This document shows, one piece after another, positions 23,363 through 34,239 of a stretch of DNA of 64,000 nt. Below the pieces are notes generated by a model. The model saw nothing but the letters and a program-made list of their open reading frames with translations. It was not told where the DNA came from and did no database searches. The translations under genes were made by a program, and so were the position numbers. This stretch comes from Dactylis glomerata. Its lineage: Eukaryota > Streptophyta > Magnoliopsida > Poales > Poaceae. The DNA is taken from assembly GCA_007115705.1 (NCBI GenBank), contig QXEO01000406.1, forward strand, positions 3,564,411 to 3,628,410. Direction: 5' to 3'. Within the stretch, counting starts at the first letter, position 1. Every line of letters starts with the position of its first letter.

Positions 23363-24024
23363 GGGCTTTCCCTGACTCCTCTGATGCTACAGCAATCATG
23401 GTGGGAAAATATAAGGAGGAGTATAACATCATCCATGATAAGGATTCCAAAGCTAATCTCTCGTCAGTGGAGTTAGCGGCGTCAGTTAAGGGTCGACTCC
23501 AGCCCATGGCTGTCTTGGGGTTGCAACTGCGCACCGCCGTTGCTTCTGTCTTCAAGACCTTATGGCCGGGGTGGAAGGAGCCTAGCACCGCCAGCTGGCT
23601 CGTTCAATGGTTGAAGCTTGGGTCTAACCGGATCAAAATCTGGAAGGAGTCTGCAGCTCAGGTCAGCGCAGAATAAGCCATGTCCTTCCCGCTCTCGTGG
23701 TATCCAGGCATCGACCTGGACCATCTAGAACTCCTCTACACGGGTGAACTAAATGACGTCGATACGACCAAGCTTTGTAAACATGCGTGCTCCATCGACA
23801 CTGACATGCTCTTTGAGGCTGGTGATGGTGAAGGCGACGAGGACATGGGGGATTTGGAGCTCGAGATGTCCGGCTTCATAGGGTCGCCCATACAGACACC
23901 TGAGGATCCTGCCCATAACCTAGATCTGGCTCCCCCATCGCCCGTTGCTACTAACCTTGTGTTGGCCGCGATGACGCCTGAGGATTCCCTTCTTGAGCCA
24001 GTTGACGCTCTAGCTGGCCCTTGA

Positions 24025-24888
24025 TGTATTTAAACACCTCGTTGTAAACTATTCATGTATCGGGCTTGGGTTGTACAAGACAATGTTGTTTTCATGCTTT
24101 TCGATGTTATTCCCTCGAGTCCTAGGTGTGTTAAACTCTGACAGTTCATTGACTTGCTTTTACTTGGTTCCCTCAACTTTTTCCTTTATCTTCCCATCCT
24201 TCGGCCCTTCTACCCCCAACCGGCAGTCTAGTGCCGGTTGGTCTCCCTTGGGCCGGCTACCAACTGCCAGCCTAGGGTGGGAGCGATCCGCAGGATGAGA
24301 AGTAGTACTTTAGTGTTTTGAGAACCTAGTTCAAGCTAGCCTACGCGTAGTTATCGTCCAGCACACTTAGGTCCTAACAGGGTAACTGCATCTAGTGTTT
24401 GTGCTCTTCTCCCTCGGCGGCTTTCCTACATGGGTGATCTAACGGCTTTGCCCCGGGCAGCTATCGCGGGTTAGGTGCAGAGATTCGGCTGGGGGTCCAG
24501 TTCACACGAAGTACTCGTCCGGCTGACAAGGGGTGGTCGATCATTTGGGGCAGCCGACCATAGCTCGTTGCGTGGAGCCGGCTGTCAGTCAGATGAATAA
24601 CGCAGAAAATAAAACACTCAAGGCATTTTCAGGGAGCCGTCCGTACATGCCGCCCAAACATTCTAAATTCATTGAAAATGGTTTGAAGTACAAACTTCCT
24701 GCCTTGGCAGAAGAAATGACTTAACTGGTCGGTGCCTCAATTCTCGTGGGTGGAGCCGGCACAGATTGCTTACTTAGTAGAAAGGTCGGCCCCGAAGGTG
24801 ATGACCTTGGCCAGCTTGTCCACCTCTGGCAAGATTTTCTTCGCGTTGTTGGCCAGCTCGGGATCAGTCGTCTGCTGTCCCAGAGCCG
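24025..24888. other. Element Y: region between antisense gene and protease
   Basis: No convincing coding sequence on either strand, apart from fragments joining the protease side near 24780-24888. It probably holds the 3' end of the antisense transcript and the site where RT, RNase H and integrase of Y are missing. Confidence 0.45.
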
Positions 24889-25401
24889 CTAGCTCTCGCT
24901 GAGCAAGCGCTTCTCTTCGGCGATGACCAACGCCTCGGCCAACTTGGAGCTGGCTTTCACGCACTCCATCAATTTCTTGTAGCAGCCCGTGATGGTGATC
25001 ACGCCATGGGGGCCTGGGAGCTTCATCTTGCGGTACGCGTAGTGCGGGACCTCCATGAACTTGGCTAAGTCAGGGCGACCGAGCAGCGCATGGTAATGAC
25101 TGCTGAGGTCCACCATCTCGAACCAGATGAGCTCGCGATAGAAGTTGTCTTTCTCTCCGAACAGCACCTCCAACTGGACCCTTCCCATGGGAGTACATGA
25201 GAGCCCTGGCACGATGCCATGAAAGGTTAACTTGCTAGGCTTGAGTTGAGCTACAGGAATTCCCAGCTTCTCCATTGAGGTGCGGTATAGGAGGTTGATG
25301 CTGCTGCGTCCGTCGATGAGCACATGCAAAAAGTGATGGGTGTGTGTATCGGAGAACGCAATTAGATAGAGAACCAGAGCATAGCCCCCAGGTCTTGGCA
25401 T
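24889..25401 (-). pseudogene. Element Y aspartic protease
   Basis: Minus-strand retropepsin-like domain. The N-terminal lobe has VLIDGRSSINLLY, where the usual DGGSS has become DGRSS. Other family motifs are GRVQLEVLFG and ALLGRPDLAKFM. It ends with an Ala/Glu/Lys-rich stretch (LAEALVIAEEKRLL). No RT follows. In intact Gypsy elements this enzyme cuts the gag-pol precursor. The uninterrupted stretch is about 170 residues, but the linkage to gag upstream has stops. Confidence 0.75.
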
Positions 25402-27825
25402 GAGCGGTGGATGATCCTCGTGCCCCCATGTGATGGACGCCTCAGACTAGTGCATGTACTGGAGCTCTGCCGGCATGACCGCGTTCACTTCAGCGTCAAA
25501 CTAGTGGTCGTCCTTCACGTCTTCCCTCTGAGTGATGAAGACCTGGTACTGCTTGATGTTGGCTTCCTCAGGGTAGTCGCCAGCAGCCTGAGCCGGCTGA
25601 TGCTTGTGGTTCTGATTCCCTTGCCCTTCAGCCGGTTGGCCTAGCGGCGGCCCAGGAAGCTGGTGATTTCCTCGCTCCAAGTCTCTCGTGAAATGGCACT
25701 AGCGCGTAGTGTGGCTTGCCGGCTTGCCTGAGACACTGTGGAATTTGCACAGCTGATCAAGCACTATCCCGATGGTGTACTTGTCCTTGTTGAACTTGTC
25801 CCCTTTGTGTCTCTGGCTGCCGCCCGTAGCCCCTAGGCTTCCCTGGACTGTGGCCACTTGCTTCGAGCCGTACTTGTAATCATGACGCTCGTCCTTCCTC
25901 TAGCTATGGAAGTCACGATTGTGATGCCTGCCCTAGCCGGAAGCCGGCTAGGACTGCCCAGCAGCCAGCTCGGTCTCAGCAAATTGCACCCTCACCGCGG
26001 AGTCAGCCGTCACGTACTTGTTCGCTATGGCCATGAACTCAGTCATGGTTTTGGGCTCAGCCCTGTTGAGCTTGTGCTTCATCAAAGTCCCATCTCTGCA
26101 GCTGTTGGCGAATTATCCGATGGCCTGCTCCTTGCCGACTCCCTCGCAAGAGTTGCGCAGATCTGACCATCTCGTGAGCTAATCACGATCGGACTCGTCT
26201 AGGCCTTGCTTGCAGAGCGCTAGCTGTCGAAGGCGAGGCGGCCGCTTGTAGGTGCCGGTGAAGTTCTTGATGAAAGCCTCCTTGAAGTCAAGCCATGAAT
26301 TGATGCAGAGAGGTGGCAGACTGTTGAGCCATGTCCTTGTTGCTCCTTGAAGCATGAGCGGGGCATAGCGCACTGCCAGCCTTTTGTTGCCGCCCACGAT
26401 GTCGATGGTGATGCCGTAGTCCGCCAGCCAATCTTCCGGCTTTGTTGCCCCAGTGTATTTGGGCACGTCTCGTGGAAGCGTGAACTTCACCAGAAAGGGC
26501 TCACTACGGATGTGTTCGCCGAAGCAGACCAGTCCCACAGAGGACTCCTCCTCGTCGAGCTTGGACTCTGCCAGCAGGTTGAGCCGGTGGTGGGCGTCAT
26601 CCTTTGGGGGATCAACTCGCTCTGCGATCCTTTGGCTCACATGAGAGCGAGCTGGCTGGTGGCCTTGAATGCCTTGTCCAGCAGCAGGTGCCGGTGCAGC
26701 TTGCGCCGTGGCGTTGACCTATGCCGGCTCGCCGGCGTTAGGTCGTGGATGGTTGCGCAGCTTGCTCATGACCGCAATAGGGTCGCCAAGCTGCCGGCTA
26801 TGGTAACCAGACTGCTGAGTGTGGTGGTTCCCACCACTTTTGCCCAGAGCGCTGTTGCTTCGGCTGTGTTCGCTCTGCCATGGTTGGGTGACAAAGCTTG
26901 CTTCGCCTGAGTCTTGCCTGGACCTACAGCCGGAGGACCGTGGTTGCACCGTGAGCCGCTGGCCTCCCCAGCCAGTGCAATCGCCTCCTGTTGCAGTTTA
27001 GGGGTGCTTAAGAGTTCTTGGAGATGAGCCAGCTTCTTGCGGAGCTCCTCACCCTGTAAGACGGCTAGCTCGGTCGCTATGTAGTGCGTGGCTCGGAGGT
27101 TCTTGTAGGGGGAGCTGTAGGTCGGATTGGCGAGGACCGGAGGTGACTTTGCGGACGGCGCCGCACGGTCCAGCTCCACGCCAATATCACGGCCCCGCTG
27201 CGGTACTTGCCTGGGTTGGCTAGGTCCATCCCCGGCCGGCGTGAAGTCTTGCACGATGTTGTACTCATGGAGCGTGGAGTTCACTCGACAGCGACTGTTT
27301 TCGATGTCGACCGCCTTGCCGAGGGGTGCGATGCGAGTCTGCTCTAGGTTCTTGATGGCCTTGATAGGGTCCACGGTGAGGTCTAGGGGCGCACGTAGAT
27401 CCATGATGGCGGCATCCAGGATGTCCTGCTCTGGAGGTGGAGCATCTTGCTCCTGTGGAGGAGGGCGTTCGAGCGGCAGGTGCGCGGTACACAGTAAGTC
27501 GCCGCCTTCCCCATCCTCCAGGGCCAGTACCTGGACCATAGCACCTAGGTCGTTGCTTTCACTATAGCTTGAGCCTGCCTCACAGAGTGGGTCAGACACA
27601 TCGGTTACCTCCTCTACGAACGACTTGGTGACGACGATGTAGAAGCGGTGACCGCCGACATCGAGGAAGGAGCCGTTGTCGCTGAAGCCATCCTCAAAGC
27701 AGTTGAGGTTGTCATTGACGCAATCGAAACGGTGCCGAACCTCAGGACAAGGGCTAAGGCCACCTTCTCGCCGAGAGTCGATGGAGATCCCGGCTGGAAC
27801 TTCACTCTGGTCACTGTCGCACGAT
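25402..27825 (-). pseudogene. Element Y gag (broken)
   Basis: Minus-strand gag of a large grass Gypsy element. From the PBS inwards there is an acidic, Pro-rich N-terminus (around 27650-27250). A predicted coiled coil follows near 27040 (EELRKKLAHLQELL). The retrotransposon gag core lies at 26640-26179, with FTLPRDVPKYTGATKPEDWL and TWLNSLPPLCINSWLDFKEAF. Stops interrupt the tail (about 26175, 26120, 25950), where a CCHC region would be expected near 25750. Gag would package the RNA; this copy cannot. Confidence 0.75.
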
Positions 27826-27843
27826 GCCCCATGGTGGGCGCCA
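27826..27843 (-). other. Element Y primer-binding site
   Basis: The minus strand reads TGGCGCCCACCATGGGGC, the PBS form seen in many grass Tat-type Gypsy elements. Between here and the CACTA terminus at 27933 lies a remnant of the 5' LTR or leader of Y. Confidence 0.6.
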
Positions 27844-27932
27844 ACTGGCGTGGTATTTTGATGACAGTAGCCATAGGGATGGCTTAACGAGAGCGCTCGA
27901 TGGGGAACAGCGTCGGTTCCGACTGGGGTTGG

Positions 27933-27947
27933 CACTACTAGGGAAAA
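27933..27947 (-). repeat. CACTA terminal inverted repeat (left end)
   Basis: CACTACTAGGGAAAA, the diagnostic end of grass CACTA elements. Confidence 0.85.
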
Positions 27948-27957
27948 GCTCATCCGT

Positions 27958-28265
27958 GGCGTACAGATTTTGAGCATTCGTGGCGTATCACTATATGCCA
28001 CCGGTAAGACGCCACTGGTATAGGCCTACCCGTGGCGTACAGGTTGTACGCCATGGCTACAGGACTTACCCGTGGCGTACAGGTCTGTACGCCACGGCTA
28101 CGAAGACCCACCCGTGGCATACAGGCATGTACGCCACGGCTACAAAACAACACCGTGGCATACAAGGATGTACACCATGGGTGTGTTTCATAGCCGTGGC
28201 GTAGAGGCCTGTACGCCGCTGGTTTGTATGCAGTGGTGGCGCCAGTGTGTACGCCGCAGAACAAC
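27958..28265. repeat. CACTA subterminal palindromic repeats
   Basis: About six imperfect units, roughly 41-43 bp apart. Each has CCGTGGCGTACAGG facing TGTACGCCACGG, so each unit can pair with itself. Such subterminal repeats are the expected binding sites of the CACTA DNA-binding protein. Unit starts are near 28028, 28071, 28112, 28154 and 28195. Confidence 0.75.
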
Positions 28266-28595
28266 CTATCTATACACCACAGCTAGAATTTTTTGAAAAA
28301 AAATTCACACTAATTATATAGAAGATATACATGTATTATATGTACAAAACAACATATATTCATAATAGAAGTACAAGTATAGTCATTTTCATCATATTAG
28401 AAGTATCAGACAAAGTAGGTCACACACAATCACAAATGTCATGTTGTTACACAAATAAAAGTCTTCATCGAGCTAACTAGTTAGGCATGCATGCATATAG
28501 CCGCCGCTGATGCCGGTAGTCATCTAAACTACAATCACATACACAATGAGCAATATCATGAGCAAGATGGGGATCACGATGAAGCATGTCTTCAT
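28266..28595. other. AT-rich non-coding end region of K
   Basis: AT-rich, with no frame or repeat that I can support. It includes a run of A near 28294. Confidence 0.5.
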
Positions 28596-28598
28596 CTA

Positions 28599-28775
28599 GT
28601 TCCACCCCTCTCTCCCTTGCCGATAGTTCCTGTACCTAGTTTCCGCCTCCTCTCTAGTCTTGAATCCTTTGTAGCTGTTGCCCTTAAACTTGTTCACTTG
28701 CTTGAAACAGTCCTCCCACTTGTCGTAGACCCCTAGAACCTTACCCTCAAACACGACGTACCACCTCGTTGTCAT
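28599..28775 (-). CDS. Viroplasmin/RNase H1 N-terminal-like domain in K
   Basis: A short minus-strand frame from the ATG at 28775: MTTRWYVVFEGKVLGVYDKW, with CFKQVNKFKGNSYKGFKTRE next, ending REGWN. The pattern YVVF.G...GVY..W..C..QV..F....YK.F.T.EEAE fits the small RNA/DNA-hybrid-binding domain shared by RNase H1 N-termini and caulimovirus viroplasmin proteins. About 58 residues, covering the whole domain, uninterrupted. It lies between the Ulp1-like region and the transposon end. Whether it is its own gene or a last exon of the Ulp1-like gene cannot be decided here. Confidence 0.55.
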
Positions 28776-29139
28776 CTTTAAACCAAAGACAACACCAAGA
28801 GATTTAATAGATAATAATATGCAAGACATAACATTAATTAGTCAACAAAAACAAATTAGGATAAAGCATGCATGCAAGAATACAATTAATGTATGACCCT
28901 AATACACAAGCATACATACGGTATATATCGAGATCACACAAGCTTAAGAGAAAGCTAGCTAGAGTTTGGTACACATGTTCGTGAAGATTAATAACATTGT
29001 ACGACTACATTTTTTGGAAATCACGATTACAAGTCACAAATGTTTGTCGGTCATTGAAACAAATGCTTCATTTTTGGCTCTTCGGTTTTGGCGGGAAAGG
29101 GCGGATGCCCTGTAGCGTGTTGAATGCCATGTCGTCGCC
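28776..29139. other. K: non-coding gap
   Basis: AT-rich, with no supported gene. It may contain an intron between the neighbouring coding pieces. Confidence 0.4.
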
Positions 29140-30596
29140 CTACATCTCTAAGCGTGCTTCTATCTCCGTGTTGGTTGGTGGGATAGGGCCATAGTAGAAC
29201 ACCCCTTCTCTACTGCAGACATCTCTATGGATTCTATGCGCAATCTTCTGCTGGATGCGGTAGATCTCAAGTCGGACATCTACATCGGATGCATTCGCAA
29301 AGTCTTTTCGCAAATTCTGGAGACTACTCGGCAACAGAATCTGATGCTGATCCCGTACGAACTCCTGCATATGATGGATGGCATAGTTGCCGTACCTTGA
29401 ACTATTTGCCGGCTGCTTGAGGCCTGGGAAGGTAATGTTGTGCTTGAAGATTAGCTGGCCTTGCCTGACTACTTCTTTCTTGATGGGGCCAGCTTTCTCG
29501 ACGAAGTCGTTGATGGCATTATCTAGAACTCCCTTGATAAATGTGTAGTCCTTTCGCTTGTCAGCACTCCCCGAGTAAAGATACAAGGCATACGAGTCCT
29601 GCAGGTATAAGATGATGAGGACGCAGTATGTGCTTTTGGGGAAAACAATTCCAGGTGTTATGCATGCTAAGATTGATGGAAATCTATGAAAGCACATTAT
29701 GGTGACAAGCGAATGACTTACTCAAAAAAGTATGGCACAAGAAAGATTGTCTTCTCCTTATTCGCCTCCATGAAGTCCTGAATGTAGTTCATCACAATTT
29801 GCCGGGTGCCTTCGGTCTGCAAGTATATGTCTTTCATGTAGTAGGGGTCCAGTATCATGACCTTCGGAGTGTTCTCTTGCATGAGCTGGTGCGACATACT
29901 CAGCGCAACTAGGCGGACCAAGGTTGGGTCGAGGCGACAACGGTGGAACATGTCGAAGATATCATCAAATCATAGGAAGAACACGTCACCGGGGTGTCAA
30001 CGAAGCCCAGTTTCTTTGGCACTTTGACAAAGAAAACCGGGTATGAGGGAGATGTCATTGAGAGAAGATACGTCTCCCATGTGAGTACGCTATCATGCAG
30101 GATCCACATATCCCCAGTTAAGATCTTGAGAGCTTCCGGCGGTAGAATCGGTTGACCCACATGTGATACGCCCTCCACCCTTGATGGGTATGTTGTCCTG
30201 ACTCCGGATCTCCTTCACAGGCTTGCCGACTATGGGAGGCATGGGCTGGCTGCTGGATACACATTTATCCTTCTTAGCTCTTTTCCACGGTTTCTTAGGG
30301 CGAGATACGACTTCTGCACAAGCCTCATCGATCAGCCCATGGAGTGTATTCAGGGTAATAATTTTTGCCACCGCAGTTTGAGTATCGGTGGCGGCATCCT
30401 CTGGTGTTTCTTGAGACAAGAAGCTCAGATGATGCTTAGAGACATTAGTTTTCTCCGGGAGTTGTTGATCAGGCAAGCAACCAATGGGAACATCAACTTC
30501 AAATGGTCCTTCGAATTCAGCAATGAAGGCATCGATTGGATCCATATTGTCCTGTGCCATGGGCTCTACGGGATCATCCGCTGCAGGATCATCCAC
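29140..30596 (-). pseudogene. K: Ulp1-like cysteine protease region (catalytic Cys lost)
   Basis: Minus-strand pieces read in order from 30596. A linker has SRPKKPWKRAKKDK. Around 29951-29721 is the first part of the fold (VMILDPYYMKDIYLQ, KTIFLVPYFFE). A region at about 29600-29140 carries RKDYTFIKGVLDNAINDF, KQPANSSRYGNYAIHH and a tail ending GVFYYGPIPP. These follow the C48 (Ulp1/SENP) order common in plant CACTA ORFs. The cysteine of the usual CGYYVCEF motif is absent (RYGNYAIHHMQEF), and the His/Trp after PYFFE falls at a break (29721). Between 29721 and 29599 a GT...AG-bounded stretch may be a former intron, but its phase does not fit. Protease activity is not expected. Confidence 0.6.
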
Positions 30597-30774
30597 GATG
30601 GCACCACTGGTGGCATAGTGGTCTTTCCTTAGCGTCGCGCTGATCTGACTGGCTCTGCCAACTTCTGTGAGGTGCTGGTGCTGGCTATGATAGGGTTGCT
30701 TGTGGCGCCGATCCGACCGACAGTTCTGAGTTGCTTGCGGTCCCTGGGTGGTCTAGCCGAATCATGTCTTTTGG

Positions 30775-31430
30775 CTAGAGCATCATATAACCCAAGCTTC
30801 CTCCTAGGTCCACCTCGCTCTCGGCTCCGGGTGGTTGCATAGGAGGGTGTACTTCTTCATAACCCGGCAACACCCGAACAATGGAAATCCTGTAGGCATT
30901 GGCGGGCATTGGCTTGTCGTGGAAGTTGCACTCGAGTGGTTGAATGATATTTTCTTTTGTGACCTCATGCAATTCCCCATTAAGAATCAAGAGGAGGGTG
31001 CATCCCACTTTGTTCTCCTGCGGAAACATGTGGTCGTCAGAAAGTGCATGCAAGCTAATGAACAAGTTTGTTGCTGAGGATTGCGACGCTTATTTACCGT
31101 GATGGCATCGAGTTTTGCTACAGTCGAAGGGCCACGAACGGGCGTGCAAGCGACGGAGGGGCTGCTACGAGGCACGGTGTAGGCCAGCAAATCATCATCC
31201 CTAGTACCAGCACTACGGTTGGAGGCCGTCGGCGGAGACTCCACGACTCATGCCTTCTTCTGGACCAGGTCTAAGATGTTGAGCGAGCTGCTCTCGGTTA
31301 AGCTGGTCAACGGGCTAGGCCCGCTTTTGCCTACGTCAACCCATTCTGTGTAGGCGCCAAGCAGGTGGGGTAGGAGGGCCACGACAGTCTTTGTCACCGC
31401 ATCAATGATCATGTCGAGCATCTTAGCCAA
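30775..31430 (-). pseudogene. K: middle part of CACTA ORF (conserved plant-transposon domain)
   Basis: Minus-strand fragments. 31430-31248 is a helical, Leu-rich stretch (MAKMLDMIIDAVTKTVVALL). 31065-30775 holds CTLLLILNGELHEVTKENI, PMPANAYRISIVRVLPGYEE and a tail with DLGGSLGYMM. This pattern sits between the En/Spm domain and the Ulp1-like region in many plant CACTA proteins. The frame changes between pieces. Function unknown. Confidence 0.5.
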
Positions 31431-31694
31431 CTAAGTCTTCACATGTGTATCATCCCTGTTGCTTCCTCTTCGCTCGGTCCTCCTTGCTCTCGGGAAAATA
31501 TAGACTAGGTCTGCGACCTCGTCCTTCGCCAACAATACGACCACGGTGCGACGGTTGCGACACCATCCTTTCCATCACCTTGTTCACTTATCCCATAGGG
31601 CCTTCGACAACGACCCCTGGGATGACGAGCATTGCGCAGCAAGTTTTTCTTCTTTCTGCAGACGGGAAAGAAGAACCATATATTTGGAAAATTA

Positions 31695-32584
31695 CTACCG
31701 GAATTTGTCAGAATTGAGGATAAGATAAGCTGGTAAACTCCTTACCAGATATTCTTCCTCAAGTTTCTTCACCTTATCGATCATGACAAGCAACCCAGAT
31801 TTTGGGTCTATACGGTATCTTGACCTGATAAATTTCTTGGCCTTCTCATCGGTGAACTTGTTCCACAGGTTCAGCTTGCCCTCACGTTCTAGGGCATCAT
31901 CCTCTTTCTTCCAAACTGGCTCCTTTCTGGCGTACCCCCGGCTTTCGAGGTTGTGGTTACCCAAGTTCTTCTCCTGCATGTTCTTTCCCCACTTCTTTAG
32001 CCACGTGACTGTAGGTTTTTTTCATTGGCTAGGAATGTTTTGAATTGGTCTTTCAATATTTGTGGATAGTGTTTGTGGACCTCTTTAAAACCACCACATG
32101 CAGCAATCATCACCCTCAACCTAGTTTTACAGGCACTCAGGGCTTTGATCATCTTTCCAAGGGCGACTGTGTTGACAAGGTTACCCATGAGCTCCTGGCC
32201 ATTGTAGGGCGACGGGAATTGGTATCGAGCGTGCAGCTTGGAAATCAGGAGAACGGCTATGGATTTCTTGACCTTCCGCCTTATGTTCTGCTTGTTGATG
32301 GTGATGGTGTCTCAGAGGATATAGGCGACACTTTTGCCGTACCCCCTCGCAGCTTCCTCAGGCAGTTTAAGCAAAGCGCTCTTCGGATCCACTTCAAGTA
32401 TTACTTCTTGCACGGGTTTTAGATGGTTTGGGCGCCTATCCTTCTTTTGCTGGCTATGATCCATGGACGCTCGATCGGTATCAATGCTAGGCTCTTCCCC
32501 ATTGCCCTCCTGAATATCCACCATTTCCTTCTCGTCGTCCTCATCGGACATGTCATCACCGACATCAAAGTCCTCATCGGACAT
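31695..32584 (-). pseudogene. K: plant En/Spm-type transposase ORF1
   Basis: Minus-strand ORF1 of the CACTA element. An acidic N-terminal section (32584-32312; DEDFDVGDDMSDEDDEKE) is followed, after frame breaks, by KTRLRVMIAACGGFKEVHKH (32188-31997). A domain with GYARKEPVWKKED and LNLWNKFTDEKAKKFIRSRY (31979-31695) is of the kind annotated as plant transposase of the Ptta/En/Spm type. The chain is cut by element E at 32586 and continues on its far side from 41038 (reading VIGKREQE before MSDED). In the family this protein is linked to binding of the subterminal repeats. Several frameshifts make it non-functional. Confidence 0.65.
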
Positions 32585-32586
32585 CT
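32582..32586. repeat. Target-site duplication of element E, left copy (CATCT)
   Basis: CATCT just before the LTR start at 32587, repeated exactly at 41038-41042. Confidence 0.93.
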
Positions 32587-34224
32587 TGATGCGTGGTGAA
32601 TGACCAGCCCGTTGGGAACCCCAAGAGGAAGGTGTGATGAGTATAGCAGCTAGTTTTCCCTTAGTTAAGAAACCAAGGTTATGTCGATCAGGAGAAGAGC
32701 GGGCAATACGACTGTAGGTGATGCTTGCTAGTTTGCGACAGCTTCAGACAATTTATATATGGCGCCTCATCCAAGCTTTGCTTGCTAGCTGCAACGCGGA
32801 ACCTGCACACAACACAACCAAGTACTTTGCTCCCAGCTTGTGATGAGGTTGTCAATCTCACCGGTTTGCTTGAAACAAAGGTTATGAGCGTATCGAGTGG
32901 AAAACAGTAGAAGTATGCGAGTAAAGTAAACAGTGCGAGTAAAATAAACAGGTCATAGCAATATGATGGAAATAGGACCGGGGTCCACAGTTCACTAGTG
33001 GTGTCTCTCCATAAGATAAATAACACATGCTGGGTAAACAAATTACAGTTGGGCAATTGATAGAATAAAGATAAACGTGATATGTCAAGAAGATCACTAT
33101 GCAATTTACTCTGGGCATTACAACAAAATACATAGACCGCCATCCAACTACATCTATGACTAATAATCCACTTGCGGCAAATCAATCCGAGAACTCCACA
33201 AGTATTAAGTTGCGAACAACAGATAATTGCATTAAGCAAAGTGTGTAATGTAAACAAAGCATATGCCCTTGAACATATGAATGTTGTTTTCTCCCTAGTA
33301 GCAACAGCACATCTACAACCTTAGAGGTTTCTGTCACTCCCCCAGATTAAATAGAGGCATGAACCCACTATCCAGCATAAATACCCCCTCTTGGAGTCAC
33401 TAGCAACTACTCGGCCAAGATAGCTACTAACAACGGAGAGCATGCAAGATCATAAACAACATAGAGATAACAAAAGATATATTTCAGTATAGCAACTCAA
33501 TCATAACACCAATATTCATCGGATCCCAACAAACCTAACATGTAGAATTACATAATGGTGATCTCAATCATGTAGGGCACCTCATGAGATCTAAACATGA
33601 AGCACATGGTGGAGGAGACAACCATCTAGCTACTGCTATGGACCCATAGTCCAAGGTAGACTACTCACTCATCGCTCCGGAGGCAAGCATGGCGATGAAG
33701 AAGACCTCCGGTGGCGATTCCCCTCTCCGGCAGGGTGCCGGGAAGAGCTTCTGGACCCTCCCGATCTTCAGGTCGACGGCGGCGGCGGATCACGATGTGT
33801 TCTGGAAAATTGATCGGGTACTTAGGTTTTTTCCATCGGGGGGGGTGTTTATAGGCAAAGGAGCATCATCAGAGATGGACCGAGGCGGCCTCACACGTAG
33901 GGGGCGCGGCCAGGGCCTGGGCCGCGCCGCCCTGGTGTGTGGCCCCCTCGTGGCCCCACTCCGTCTCCTCTTCGGATCTCTGGAAGCTTCCGAGAAAAAT
34001 AAGACTTCAGGAACTTGTTTCGTCCAATTCTGAGAATATTTCTTGTGTATCACTTCTGAAACACAAAAACAGCAGAAAACAGGGAACTGGCACTGTGGCG
34101 ACTTGTTAATAGGTTAGTTCCGGAAAATGCATAAAAGTGCCACAAAGTGTAATGAAACATTAGACAAATGGTGTAAAAACAAGCATGGAGCATCAAAAAT
34201 TATAGATACGTTGGAGACGTATCA
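32587..34224 (-). repeat. Element E, 3' LTR
   Basis: 1638 bp, TGATGCGTGG to GTATCA. Its end is the compact form, without the PBS-like extension seen in A and B. Paired with 39417-41037. Confidence 0.93.
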
Positions 34225-34239
34225 AGCATCCCCAAGCTT
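34225..34239 (-). other. Element E polypurine tract
   Basis: AAGCTTGGGGATGCT on the coding strand, abutting the 3' LTR, identical to that of A. Confidence 0.7.

Larger units (their letters stand above)
20077..24024 (+). pseudogene. Element Y antisense gene: coiled-coil 'putative gypsy-type transposon' protein (spliced, broken)
   Basis: Plus-strand coding sequence, opposite to the gag-protease of Y. Its 5' part is Ala/Glu-rich (EEARKAEEDAVEL, TAADEVAAEEA) and is cut by element X on the left and by solo LTR S at 20749-22259. After S the frame resumes with LNELNKELTAVRETL. A coiled coil follows with a tandem 43-residue repeat (starts 22957 and 23086; ELSAKYDTEVQEL, then ELSAMYDAEVEEL). A GTGAGT...TTGCAG intron at 23291-23362 joins ALLG to AFPDSS in frame. 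The C-terminus has TLWPGW, an in-frame stop at about 23674, then MSFPLSWYPGIDLDHLE. This resembles the plant family labelled putative gypsy-type transposon. Its role is unknown. Confidence 0.65.

Noticed and set aside
27958..28265. A CRISPR-like array
   Set aside because: Self-complementary subterminal repeats of a CACTA element in a plant genome; no unique spacers.
29599..29721. A clean intron in the Ulp1-like gene
   Set aside because: GT...AG borders exist, but the joined reading frame does not give the expected protein.
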